A stretch of 64,000 nt of DNA from Fasciolopsis buskii (lineage: Eukaryota; Platyhelminthes; Trematoda; Plagiorchiida; Fasciolidae). The notes under the pieces were generated by a model that saw only the letters and a list, made by a program, of their open reading frames with translations, did not search any database and was not told where the DNA came from. The stretch covers positions 109,789-173,788 of the forward strand of contig LUCM01004636.1 of assembly GCA_008360955.1 (NCBI GenBank), read 5' to 3'. The position numbers were made by a program, and so were the translations under genes. This document shows positions 1-12,080 of the stretch, one piece after another; the first letter of the stretch is position 1; each line of letters begins with the position of its first letter.

Positions 1-1856
1 GAAGAGTCCAAATGAATCTTTGAGATCCGCAGCATGACCCAAGCATGATCTCCTTGTCCATTATTGATAATCACACCGATTCTTGAACCCACGTGGTTTT
101 CATGAGAAATTTTGTGATTTCCACCCAGCCAACGACAAACTGTATTGATGGAACAGTAAGTTTGGACTTAGTTAGCTTGGAGTATTTCGAATCGACTAAA
201 GGAGCCTCCAGCTCATATTCTACTCAACAGGAACCTGGTTTCTAGGAGAGCAGAGTGAAACGATGATAGTACTGGAAACCGATTTTTTCGAACCCATCGA
301 AAATGAAACAGCTCTGTCATTTCAACCACCCGGATGTCTTTATTAAAATGAAAGTAAGAGACGATCAAACGTTAAGTAAACCGCACCATTTGGCATCCTC
401 ACGAAAGTCAGATTCTCCGTAAACTGATTGAACTCGCAATAAAAAAGAAATGTGATATTATTCAGCTGAGATCCAATTCCGTCCCGGGTTTAAGTACCCA
501 GTATCCTACTTGTTTTCTCCCTATCATCTAACAACATAACTAAAGAACGTCAGACAAATATTCTCTGCTTCATCATCCCACAATTGGGATCGAATAAGAG
601 TGTGCTAGAAAAATCTCATTTTGGTAGAATACCACTTGTTACCATGACTACGTGATACGTGAACGCCTTAGCTAGCCGAATTATGAACCTTAGTGAGATT
701 GACTATTATGACAGACTTTAACCATTTTCATCTTTGCTTACGAGAATTTTTATAAGCTACATACAGATTAACTAAAGCGCGACTGCACTCTGCGTTCCTG
801 TTAGGACATTTAGTTCCAAACATGTCCAAGCAATCATGTCTAGCCTACTTGTCTCAACTAATTGATGAACATTCGTGCATTACCTAATTACTGAGTTTAA
901 CAATCGTGCACACCTCATGATGCGCACGCAAGCAATCCGAGATGATTTGTTGCATGTCCCCGCTGAACCACCATGTTGCTTGTAAGCCTACCACTGAATG
1001 TACCTATCCTCCTGAGCACGCATTCAGTGAGTAATTTTGACAGCAAACATCCGATACACCAACCGCCTTTGTAGTCGTATGCACTGTGATTCCGGAAAAA
1101 TCGGGCGATTCAACGAAGCTGGATGAATGGTGGCTAATTTTCTGTCAGAATTTAATAATTTATCTTCAACTGTCACGGGTGACTTGTGGGCGAGTAATTC
1201 GAACAAGTCGAGTGTTTGTCAGGTACAAAGTTTGTAAGATTCGAGCAGGACAAAGTGGAACGACAAATAGTGGGCATATTTCTGTAACTCGGTGGGATAA
1301 AAGCCGTCCTGTGACCAAACAAACCGTTAACTCATCGACCGCTGCATAGTCGGACATACCGTACAGTCACATGCACCATAGCAATCCGGTAGACAACGCG
1401 TATGAATTTCCACAAAGAATTCAAGCACATATTAGAAGACCACTTTCTTTGGTAAATTTGTGCATCATTTTCGTTATTGGTGATGTTCCGCATGTGAACG
1501 GTGAAAACTAGCACACTACTAGTTTCAAAGTAATTGCTACTCGCCGGGGAGGTCATGGTGCCGAAGTGTATTTTTAACTTTGTCACAGTGTCATTGATGT
1601 AGACGACCAGTTGCACAATAGATACAACCAATATATGGTTGCCTTGTGCTTGTAAGGCGAAGGTTTGTACGACCAGTGCTTGTTCATATCTCGCTTTCAC
1701 TCCACACATTCTAGATGATAGCATTCGGTTGACTCTGCCTAATGATTTCAACCAAATCAGAGGGCGTGACCTTTTGCATGGTCTATTCCACCGCATTTTG
1801 GCTTACCGCTTTGTGCTCCAAAATATGGGTCGGTTTTTGTCGACTGTGGTACACCG

Positions 1857-1879
1857 ACACACACACACACACACACACA
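1857..1879. repeat. (CA)n microsatellite
   Basis: Uninterrupted AC/CA dinucleotide run of about 23 bases, flanked by unique sequence. Confidence 0.95.
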
Positions 1880-2437
1880 ATCAAACTTGTCATGTCGTCT
1901 AAATAACAGCTCAATGCGACTGTGAATCAGTTCCGACTTCCCGGTTTATTTCACTACTTCACACAACAGTTTAATGCTTTTCCGAACAACCACTATTTGT
2001 CCACGTCATACATTCGGCTGAATGAATGAAGTACGATTTTCTCATTCCATATCTTTCTTATAGCAGGGTGAATCAGTAAGAGAATATAACCGTTCCGATT
2101 AGAATTTACCCGGGTTACGAGCCAACGCTAACCAAGGCGAAATTCTGTCGTGATCTTCAACTGTCACCGGAAGTCCAAGCTGAGGAAACTTGGCTCCAAC
2201 AATAATCGGCACGATCGAATCCCAATCTAATGTGTTTTGGCTCAGTCGAATTGGCAGAATTTTCGATGGTGCCTACCTACCTTCCTTTTCTGATCGATTT
2301 TGTGACCCCATATTGGCTTACCTCAACCTTTCGGCGAACCTTAAAGCAAACCCTTTTGGTGAAGTGTGGTCACTTATTAGTTAAAAACAATTATCACTGT
2401 TTCATTTAATAAATCTGGAGGATGTTTTAATATTAGT

Positions 2438-2455
2438 GATAATAATAATAATAAT
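2438..2455. repeat. (TAA)n microsatellite
   Basis: Short run of TAA/ATA units following an AT-rich stretch that contains AATAAA at 2408-2413. It could be the tail of an old retroelement, but no body was recognised upstream. Confidence 0.8.
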
Positions 2456-5058
2456 ATAAATAACTGCATTTTGCTTCCTTTATTTGTTATACAGCACATG
2501 TATGATATTTTTCAGGGGGGAAGGGTCACTGAAGTGGTTCGGAATAGAGAAGTGATTAACAGTTGTGAAGGGGGGCGGATCACTCCCACCCTCCTTTACA
2601 TCCACGCGTCATGATGCTAAGGGCTTAGTCACCGAGTTCAGTAGTAGTAAAATACACTGTATACAAAGTGTTCGTTTTTCCAATTTGGTTCGTCACTGCT
2701 TCGAAGAAGAGATTGGTCGGAATTTGACACTTTCGATCCGTAGTCAATGGCTATGATCTGTCATCATGGTTTCCATTTGCGAGGTGGAAATGCGACTCGC
2801 CAACATCCAATGTGCGCAAGTTACAAACATTTGTATTTGTGCTGCACATAGTGAGTTCCCCCCCCCTTAACTGGGGAAAAGAGCACTGTACTGAAATTGT
2901 TATTCGTGAACAATAAGTCTATGACATAGCGAGGCTGGTCTAGTAAGCTTCCTTAAGTTGATGTATTACCGGGAAATATAAGCATAACTGTGACCAGTGA
3001 TAGTCCGTACTGAGCATGGATACGCGTTGGTTTTCACTGTGAATGTAAAATTGATAAAATAGACAAAGTTTGTGTTACTTTGTGCAAGAAATTTGATACC
3101 CTAATGTTTACGGAGTGCAGTCTAGTCATTTCGGAGCTTGCATCAGTGGATCGCGATGGTTCACTTTTCTTCTGGGAATCCAGAACGGACCACAGCGATC
3201 AGGCCCGGCACCCCGCATTAGAATTGCTTCTTTTCGCATGTCAACTCCCTTGGCTAATATGACAACAATATAAAATAGTGCAAAAATAAGAATTTTTTAA
3301 TATTCTGTCTCAGATTCATCCGCTTTGAGAAACACATCTGCGCCGGCCAGGTCGAACTTAAATATGGCGGAGAAATCTACCCAAAGATATTACAAACACA
3401 TGCAGTGTCACGCCTTGTTGTGAGTATCCATTTCACTAATATTTGTGCAGCCTCGCAATTGCGAGCTAAGGTCGTATATTAGCTGCAGTCATATGTGGTT
3501 CAATGGACTGACATCGTGAGCTGCTCGTGGTATGAAAGATTAAGAACAGTTCTGGCACAAAACTAGTCGCAAAGCGGCCTTGAATGCGATACTGCCAGTT
3601 TTATACGCACTATCTCGTAGATCGTCCTTGCCGGCCATGTGATCCCCTGCGGATCCAGTCATCGATTTCAGCAATCCGGTTGTCTGTTTGCTCATTCCAG
3701 CATTCCCGTCAGTGTTTCCGTGAGACAGGACAGTTGATCCATTATCGATGGCTTACTGGTGGTAGCGCACAATATTACCCCGCACTCTCTATCCTCCACA
3801 AATCTGATTAGCTTGCTCTTGGTTAATGAGGAAACTTAGTAATTCATCTTTACTTATTTCGTTGTGCAGTCTTCTGCAATTTTGCGCTGTCCGGCGCCCG
3901 ATTTCTTACCAATCTAAAGCTATACATTATCATTTTCTCACCGGAAATATTTGTCCATGGGTGGAACTCGTTCACTAAATTTACAAATACCATTCTTTGT
4001 TACGCCAACCGCGAGCATTAGAAGCAGTTTATACATAGAAGCATTGCCAAAAACCAGTTCATTTTTCATCCTAAACTGACAACGAAACAGAGCCGACCAG
4101 GGCCCTACCAGTGGTTCAATCAACTTCTAATGACCAACAGACCGAAGCATTTAGATTGAACACTGATTAGCCGAGGGAGTTATGATGCATCTATCCCTGT
4201 TCTCCATTCACGTCTGTGTACCGATTGAGCAAGATGATCGCGTACTCACGAACACATCTTGACCCTACGGTTCTCTTTGCCGCCATACGTCAACCAGTCT
4301 ACCACTTGCATTTCACAAGTTGACATAACTACGTTCTCCAATTCGTTCTCCGCATATGCACACAGAGCTTACTATTAACTGTCGGTATAATCTGTTTTTA
4401 CTTGATAAACTTAGGCATTCCGAACCCCGTGCTTATATTCCATTTTGTCCAAAAACCGTTAATATATCAGTGAGATCCGTTTGTGAAAACATTCCCGTGA
4501 TGTCAACAACTGGCCAGTCTCATAGTTCGGATATTTGGTTGTAGACTTTTGACAGTTAGGCGAGTCAATCCTTGTGCTAATCGACTCGGATTTATCGTTG
4601 TTGGCCGTCATCCCCGATTTTTAATACGCTAGTCCGCCTGGCATTAGTGCCGGGACAATGCAGTTACGCGATCTCCAGAACGCACCGTAGGACCAGGTGG
4701 CTCATTGTTCAGTGCGCCAACAGGACGGTGTATGGGGCAAACTCTCTTGGAATTCTCCATCAAATTATCCGGGCCCATTTTTAGCCAGTCGCAATTCATA
4801 ACGTACAGCAGCTCTCGCCCTTAGACAGTTGATCATTCGAGCTAAAAAGTACAAATCTGAATCGTATTGTCTCCCGCTCGTCTATTACCAAATTTTACAA
4901 CTGTGACTTTACAAATGTCTTCATTTCTGCCTTTATATTACAAATTCATATTCGCCCGAGGGTGCATCAATCGTATCAGTTTCATTGGCTTGAAGTGGTA
5001 AGATCGTTTGTAACCAGGTGTGAAATGCAAGTTGACGATGAAACAATAACGACGATAA

Positions 5059-5095
5059 CAGCAGCAGCAGTAACAACAACAACAACAACAACAAC
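5059..5095. repeat. (CAG)4 plus (CAA)n trinucleotide repeat
   Basis: Four CAG units followed directly by about eight CAA units. Open frames across it give poly-T or poly-C-type homopolymers and are artefacts of the repeat. No exon signals were seen around it. Confidence 0.9.
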
Positions 5096-5922
5096 CGTAA
5101 AGAGTGCACCAACAGATAGTAGATTTCCCACTCCCAGAACAGAACATTTGGAAAATCGGCTGGTTCGCAATATCTAGGCTTTCGTTACACACTCACGATC
5201 CGTGAGTCACATGACAGAGCGGACAAATAAACAAAATAGCGGAAAGTACCACATATTTTGTACAAAAAACGTGGAGACTCCCATTGTGAAACTAACTAAG
5301 GTCTTTTCCACAACTAGACTCCATCTTTTGGTTCTTTTGTATGCCCATTTGAGATGGATGATGAAGCCAGGGGTGTGATGGCAACTACTTGCATTTAAGC
5401 ATGGTGTTCACACATTCACTGCGCGATTGGTACTGCCAGGTGTGTGCGTGCACGCGTGGACAAGTCACAACTTGTCAGTTTGTGGGATTACATCACACTT
5501 ACCAAACGAGAAAAAAACGAAAGTATTCTATCCTATTTGGCATCTTGTAAGCAGTCCATATCTCACCAAAATCGATATGACAACACGACTTGCTTACAAA
5601 ATTAAGTGATACCGACCTGATTAAAAATACCGTCAGTATCTTGTTCGTTGCGGGAAGCCTGAACGTGACTGTCGCAATAAGAATGTGAGTGGAAATAGAT
5701 CAATGACAAATGATTTATGCGTAGTAATTAAAATATTTCTGACTCATTCTTACTTTCTCCGGGTTTTGACGAATAGCACAACGTAAACGGATAAAATTTG
5801 GCAAGGTTATTTTATCGGTCCATTTTTGAGATTTATATCGACAATTTACGATGTCAAATGTTCATAGCGCATGCTCAGAAAAAGAATACATTGGAAGCTT
5901 GAGACTTCTGCGCGGAGCTTAC

Positions 5923-6114
5923 AGCCGCCCACGACAAAGCCGTGGATTGCTTCCACCTCATATTATTGAAGTTCCTCGTGCAGACTAGTTTGTACCCGGA
6001 ATAGAACGTTGAAACTTCATCCGCTTCCGCTATCTCATCTGGACAGTAAACCCGGACATTTTCAGTTAGGTTAACATCGGGTCTCCAATTCACCTGGTCC
6101 ATGACCTTGATGTT
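5923..6114 (-). CDS. Candidate internal exon of an unrecognised gene
   Basis: On the minus strand a pyrimidine-rich tract ending in CAG (6115-6117) precedes an open segment. It begins with the residues NIKVMDQVNWRPDVNL and contains VRVYCPDEIAEADEVSTFY. A GTAAGC donor follows at 5922-5917, which gives a 192-nt exon of 64 codons, phase 0 at both ends. An alternative donor (GTGGAA) at 5956 would give a 158-nt exon. The composition is protein-like: charged and aromatic residues are mixed and there is no low complexity. This is one of the best host-exon candidates in the window. I do not recognise the protein family and found no neighbouring exon with confidence. It may be an exon of a minus-strand gene with very long introns, or a chance open frame beside good splice signals. 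Confidence 0.4.
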
Positions 6115-6119
6115 CTGAA

Positions 6120-8040
6120 AAAAGGAATTGTAATGTGCAGCCTACAGGCTGCCATGTAATGATGTTAGCTGACGAGGATCGATACTTACACAGTCAAACC
6201 ACTATGGTAGTCCGCATGAGACAACAACCGCTAACAAAAGAACGCCACCTACAGGGTTGTTTGCCTTCCCAGCGTATTCATGAGCAAACAGATTCATCGG
6301 GTCCATAGTTTTACCCTTACCACGCACAGAACAGACCACCTCAAAATTCCCTACGCGAAATCCCGTTCCGTTTGAACTAACGCAAAGGCTCTCCTAAATT
6401 TCGTTTTTTACATTCAGTCCAAGGCAGACCATTTCGACTTTCCAGTATACGCACCCACAGCTCCAAACAAAAGAAAATATTATTCCCGTTTTACCGGCCT
6501 AGGTCCCACTGGTAAGGCCGCCAGTGTGTGCATTACACTGAGGTAGTGTGCGTCGAAGTCTTGTATGACCAGTCTGCGATGCGTAGAGGCAGATAACTCC
6601 AGCATGAGGTAATGCCCAACGAGCGTATCTTCCAGCATCAGTTAGAACCTATGCTGGGTCTACTGGCTAGACGCGAAGGGGTCACTCCTTTTACCCAGCA
6701 GCGCAATCAGCTCATTCCTGCAATAGGCAAATGATTATAAATATGTACAGTTTACCAAGGTGTATCCCAGGAAAGCCACCTTCCTATGCATAAAGTTGAA
6801 AGACTTTTGAAATCTTATTTGTCTGCGTCAGAACTTCTTTACCATGTTGGTTTTGCCCCGAGCAAAACCACTCGTTCTCCTGGTGACACTTTTCTCGCTT
6901 CTACTGGTCTTGAGAAAATAAAACACATCGTTAACTCTTGAGTGTATTAGAAAAGCAGTCGTCTGGATGCAAACGGGTCGTTAAAGATTACGTAGGCACT
7001 GTTGCCTTACCACAACATATTTAACAATTGTTTTGTCAGGCGCCGTTTTGACGCGAAAGTTGATGTAACAAAAATGAAGCTATCTGTGCCTTTTGCGAGC
7101 ATGCATATGGGTTTTGGTACTGGTTTGTTGTGACGTAACCGTTCTCGGGACAAATTAAGGCGATTTTCATTGTAAAGCTATCGGTAACTTGTGTTATTCG
7201 GACAAGTTTGTTGACACGGTATCTCCAAAGCTTGAACCTACGAGAATGGCTGGCGAATAGTTCTGTTTACTTGAATATGTTTCACTTGCAAGATGATGGG
7301 GAAAGCAGGGGCTTGATAAATATTTAGCAATGGACATAAAACTAACAAACACGATATCAGTCGACGTACAGGCAAAGAATTCGGCAAAAGTCAAGGTACA
7401 CTCAGTAGTGTAGCGCGTAACCGTGCTGTTAACGCCACGCGGTGTCCGGGTCACAACTAGGTGGTGCCAGTTTCCTGTTCCGGATCGTAGGCCGTAAGTG
7501 CGTTGCCATCACACTGCTCCTTAAGCGGGGATAAGAAAAAAATTACGAGATCGGAGCGCCAAATATTGGCTAGTCACGTGTGGTGACACGTGAATACATG
7601 TTATGTGGACCAGTGGACGATGCTGAATTCTGGTGTGAGTGTGCGTGTGTGCGCGCGCTTCCCTATGGAGGCCCACTGTGTGGCTATTCGTGTGTGTAAC
7701 CATACACCAGTCAGAAAATGTGCACCCATGAGAAGATAGATCCATAGTTTATGCTATTCGATTGTAGGGAACAATGGTGGCGACAGTCGGATGATCAGCA
7801 CTATGAAGCCTAGAATTGGTAATCTTACACGACAATCATGTCAATACTGGCAGTATCCCATTGGGCAGCTAGCAATATTGCCCTTGCTTCGTTTCTGAAA
7901 TGCTGTAAAAATGAGGAAATTCTATTAATATTATTATTATTCACACGGAGAAGGCTGAGTCTCACTTGAACTTATAGGGTCACATTATCCCGTGTATCTA
8001 TGAGGCATTCCAGTACAATCCTACAGATCCGCTCGGTTGA
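6120..8040. other. No recognisable gene
   Basis: Only short unrelated open frames occur on both strands. A GT-rich imperfect stretch lies near 7632-7656 and a short ATT run near 7921-7941. Nothing else could be supported. Confidence 0.5.
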
Positions 8041-8105
8041 CGGTGATCAAGCGGATGAGGCTTCTGTCACCGATTGCGGACAGAAGCTCGAATCCCGGAT
8101 CCGCT
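8041..8105 (+). mobile_element. tRNA-like SINE head
   Basis: A possible RNA polymerase III A box (8042-8060, ending AAGCGGATGAGG) is followed by a B box-like GCTCGAATCCC (8086-8096). The spacing is typical of a tRNA. A clean cloverleaf does not form, so this is more likely a tRNA-derived SINE head or tRNA pseudogene than a working tRNA. The downstream body, perhaps to about 8280, is not delimited. Confidence 0.4.
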
Positions 8106-8960
8106 GGTCTTTTTGGTGATTGACAGAATTGCCTGGTCGCTTTGTTCATCATCACAACTGACGTTTTGGGATCATATATGGTTCTTTAACTTTCCAAAAT
8201 TCAAAAGGCTGGTTACCTGTTCCTGTCTCGCGTGGTGGGCCATGCCTGCTATGGCTTACGCCCATCCACCACGATAGTGCGTCAAGCATGTCACGGAATG
8301 AAAACACAAATGATCCGTTTAAACTACAAGTTGTGCTTTCTTTCACCTAGTGAAACATGATCTTTCTCATACTTCCGTTCTGTTGCAGCAAGTCATCATG
8401 ACTCGGTTACGTCCGTCACACCATTTGACAAGACGACTGTAAAAGTAATTCACAACAAACGGTTTGGGACGATGAAATAAACGATGCATCCATTAGAATG
8501 TTTCCGGTGTGGTAGTGGTTTGAAAACGAGTTGTTTAGGTGGAATCTCTTGTGACCAAAAAAACGATTAGTACGGATCCCAATTGGCAACAGGAAGGTGT
8601 GAATTTATTGGGCACGTGAAAATCAAAAGTTGAAGAAAAACCAAATAACCATGAGAAATTTACAAATATTCCAGTTGTCCTCACACTGATTTAGCTGAAT
8701 ACATGCGTGAGTATTTAAATACTAGTACGAGTTCATGTTGCGTTATGGCAACTCATAATTCGAATAGATCCTTTTGTTTGATTCGTATCACCATGCAACA
8801 AACTGTACTGAAACAACCAAACCGAACATTGTAGGAACGGAAGACTTTCGGAACTCGGGTTGTGCATAAGTTGTCCATCAACGGTCATGTTTTTAAATAT
8901 ACACCAACGATTCTTGTTCCAATTGACACGAAGAAAAGCGAAGTGACGCCTGGCACTAAA

Positions 8961-8963
<3 letters not shown>

Positions 8964-9007
<44 letters not shown>

Positions 9008-9011
9008 CACA
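8964..9011. repeat. (CA)n microsatellite
   Basis: About 48 bases of CA units with one GCA interruption at 9001. Frames through it read as alternating His-Thr or Cys-Val and are not coding. Confidence 0.95.
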
Positions 9012-9019
9012 GTGTTTCA

Positions 9020-10630
9020 CCAACTACCACGTGCGGTATTAACCGAAGAACGGTGACTTGGTTCGGTTCCTCAGCCCCACCTATAGGTCGGAGCACCAGG
9101 AGAACTGGAGGCTTTAAATCAGTAGCACTCAAGGCGAATGCCACGGGACAAGAAGAGTGGACAGATACCCTAATAGTTTTATGATGTCGAACAATTATTC
9201 AGCATCTTGCCTGTCGGTTCCAGTAGTCTGGCTGTTCCAATTCATCCGAGCGAATACTGCAGCTTCCTCTAAATTGACCTTTTCACCTTTGTGTTCATGT
9301 AGATGCATGAATGGATGTAATCAAAACAGGATTTCATATCACAGGTTTACGATCGTCTGACGGTCGATGCTAAAGGAGACCAGTATAGATGGTACCCTGC
9401 GTCAGCTCTTGAGCCGATTGCAGGACACTATTGACGAACCTCCGCATTGTCCGCGGCCCAGACGTATTTCTCATTAGGAGATAACTGTTCAAAACAGAAG
9501 CACAGTGATGTAAGGGGCCTTTGCTGTTCACGGGCACAGTGTAAGCAACTTTGAAAACAGACTCGGAACAGTAATCAGTGTAATCTGCTTGTCAGATTAT
9601 TAGTAAAGCCCCAAGTTGCCTGCATGATCCGTGGAAACCCGGAGACTGTAGACGAAGCACACATTTTGTCATTGGTTACCCAATTTCTGAAATTAAATAT
9701 TAGGAGGCATACAAAAAACTATTCACTTGGAGCTATCGAAGAAAACTGTGCACAGGCCTTGCAATGTTGATGTGACAGAAAAGTAAATGACCATATTTGT
9801 GGACAATGTTCACTAGCCTATGAACAGGAATCGAACCCACAAAGCGGTCGAGGAAGAAAGGAAATGTGAAAATGGTTGCAGTCCTATTGTTCGACCGTGT
9901 GGGGAGAAAACAATCGAAGCGGTTTTGTCAAGCTGTCAAACTGACCGAACAAGAAACAGTGAATTTTGCCTGAGGCAGTTGATCAAAGACCAGACACATT
10001 TCATTTGGTAAACGAAAACGCAGCTCCGGTTGGGTTTAGGTTGTGTTTTGTTTCTGTTTTGAACGCAAAATTAATGAACACCCGTTTATTATTTATTGTA
10101 TAATACGTCACTAGATACTTTGCTGACAGTCAATCCCACGGAAAAAATAAAGACATACTTTGGCTTTCTTTGGCTGGAAAGACTCGTCAGAGAAATAATC
10201 ACAAATAGGAACACCTACTGGGAAAAGAGGACTGGCAAAAGGCAAGTGGAATTTGCAAAATCGGCCGTCGTTGCATAGCTGGGAAAGAGACCAAACGGTC
10301 AGCCAGGCGTGGCAGTTTTGAGCACATTTGGGTACAGAGGTTTACCAATCTTTGACCATGACTTGTTAATTTCGGTTGTCTGATTTTCACAATGAACTGG
10401 TGTCGTACCGATCTTTGCCTTCTAGTCGCGGTAGGGTGAACCAAGCAAAATGCTTATTGTTCTGTGAAATTTCAACGACGCCATTCAGTTTCAGAAGAGT
10501 TCGACCAAACTAACGCGGTTCCTTCCGCGTTTTACTTCATTTATGACGAACACTGAACTGGGTGTTGGAAAAGTTACAGTATGAACGTATCGATGACGCG
10601 AAAATGCGGATTAGTACGCCAAGTGATGCT
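9020..10630. other. No recognisable gene
   Basis: No domain, splice-bounded open segment or mobile-element motif stands out. A B box-like stretch on the minus strand near 9825-9840 has no matching A box. Confidence 0.45.
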
Positions 10631-10638
10631 TTTGCTAG

Positions 10639-10875
10639 GTGAACTGGGAAACATGCATTGGCAGCTTCGGTCACTCTTCATCATTATGGTGCCGGAACCG
10701 AATAATGGAGAAGAAAGACACTTATGATACCATCATAAGTGTAAATGATGAACGATCCGCTCCTGGAAGCCAGGACGAAACAAATGTGGAGCTGTCTCTG
10801 GCCGGAGGATGTGCCAGAGAAGTTCATTTCAGTTTTCCCATCTCTTCATTTGAACAGCCGAAACCGAGATTTTGC
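10639..10875 (+). CDS. Candidate internal exon of an unrecognised gene
   Basis: A short pyrimidine-rich acceptor (ctttTGCTAG, ending at 10638) opens a frame that runs 79 codons to a strong GTAAGC donor starting at 10876. Both ends are phase 0. The translation contains MEKKDTYDTIISVNDERSAP, followed by an acidic, Ser-rich stretch. I do not recognise a family. The frame stays open past the donor to 10959, so the donor choice rests on the splice consensus alone. It could be a chance open frame. No linked exon was identified, and the minus-strand candidate at 5923-6114 must belong to a different gene. Confidence 0.3.
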
Positions 10876-11130
10876 GTAAGCTGCCGAACTCCTCACCAGA
10901 AGCGGTTTTGCTCATGCACGAATATTCATTGTAGTTTTGTCACTGAAACGATTATGTAGTTGGCTTTAACTCCATGTGCGAACAGTAGCGTTGGCATGTG
11001 AACGCTCAAGAATAGAATGTAGATGTTGCACTTTCGAGCGAAGATCCATATATGTAAATATCCGGACCGAATGGCGCAAGCAGTGTATCAAAAAATCGAT
11101 GCGCCATGTATTGGTTTTTATTGTGAATGA

Positions 11131-11297
11131 TATAATGTTAATCGCACAGCGTTTTTGTTAGATGTACAGTCGCCAACGTTTCGACTACCGTGGGTAGTCT
11201 TTCTCGAGGCAAGATTTACCTTGAGAAAGACCACCCACGGTAGTCGAAACGTCGGCGATTTTACATCTAACAACAACGTTGTGCTATTAACATTATA
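11131..11297. repeat. Inverted repeat of a GAAACGTC hairpin unit
   Basis: The arms are 11131-11207 and 11221-11297. Each is 77 bases and they match at about 69 positions once one is reverse-complemented; the spacer is about 13 bases. Each arm, read outward from the centre, has CT(T/C)GAGAAAGAC, a hairpin built on GACTACC/GGTAGTC, then GAAACGT(C/T)GGCG and a tail ending in TAACATTATA. The outward unit resembles the end region of ribozyme-bearing Penelope-like elements, but the hammerhead core CUGANGA is not intact (CTTGAGA or CTCGAGA instead). An RTE relic begins about 170 bases downstream. Confidence 0.85.
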
Positions 11298-11464
11298 TTC
11301 TTCCCAGTAGAAGATCCACATAAGTTATCAGCAGTTCTATGTCTTCTTCTGAACGACAGTATGACTACACCTGTAGAGCGTTCTGCGTCCCTAGTGTGCG
11401 AAATAAGGATACAAGGGTAGATTCCTCCAAAGACAAGTCCTACTCTCAAAGATGAACAAGTGAG

Positions 11465-12080
11465 TTAGTTAGTTGCTTGGGTAGTTGCATCCCACGCGGT
11501 TGTCGTTTATCGGAAGAAGTGTCTCCGCGCTTACAGAAAGCTCGATTGACATTCATCAGTCTCAGGCATCTCTGGCATTGGCTTATCGATCAGAGGTCGA
11601 GTATACATTGTAACCCTAAAGCCTTTCCTGTCATACGGCTCGGAAACACGACTGATGACGGCCACAGATTGGCCCAGAATATCCATGTTTGAACATTGCT
11701 ATCCTTGTGCTATTGGTGAGATGTTATGAAGAAATTGCCTATGCAACTCACAGGTCAGTCGAAGGGCACCGGGTCACGGAGCTTTGTTAATCGAACAAGG
11801 CTGAATTTAGCTAGATTGTGTTTGGGACACGTATTTCTCGTGCCCACAAAACACCTGCCTCGCTTTATGCTGTCATCCAAGGCAGGTAGCTGTTGGACGA
11901 TGGGCTAGTGTGGTCGGTCCATGACGTGGCAAAATGACTTGGGAACCGTAAGCAGTTGACTGCCTTAATTAGCTCGTGTTAGATTATGACATTTTGGTTT
12001 ACGAGACCTCAGGCTAAATGTTCCGATCAATGGCTCGATGACATTCGGAGCACTTCTGCTTTTGCATATTTCTTCCGGGT
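11465..12080 (+). pseudogene. RTE-like retrotransposon, 3' ORF relic (copy D)
   Basis: Frames between 11477 and 11908 carry the C-terminal hallmark of RTE-like reverse transcriptases. A GSCI segment is followed by SEEVSPRLQKARLTFISLRH and then a broken tail around LGHVFLVPTKHLP. The last part corresponds to the LGHVLRM-type segment near the end of these proteins. A residual PRxQ..QW signature occurs near 12003-12040. Stops and frameshifts break it throughout. Only the region after the catalytic YADD box survives, as expected of a 5'-truncated insertion. Copies A, B and C in this window show the same conserved blocks. Confidence 0.7.

Larger units (their letters stand above)
1..5050. other. 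Anonymous non-coding DNA, left end
   Basis: I see no recognisable gene in this stretch. The open frames are short, lie on both strands and carry no familiar domain. The longest (complement 1332-1796, about 154 codons) resembles nothing convincingly. Two simple repeats are listed separately. G and C runs occur near 2515-2575 and 2859-2868. The stretch could be intergenic or intronic; the sequence does not decide. Confidence 0.5.

Noticed and set aside
1332..1796. Minus-strand frame of about 154 codons with a vague resemblance to a Copia-type reverse transcriptase tail
   Set aside because: The resemblance is loose. The catalytic YVDD is absent and no flanking integrase or LTR is seen, so a chance open frame is as likely.
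4962..5192. Frames on both strands with poly-Thr, poly-Cys or poly-Val runs
   Set aside because: They are translations of the CAG/CAA trinucleotide repeat.
9825..9840. B box-like sequence on the minus strand
   Set aside because: No A box at the expected distance; too little to call a SINE or tRNA.
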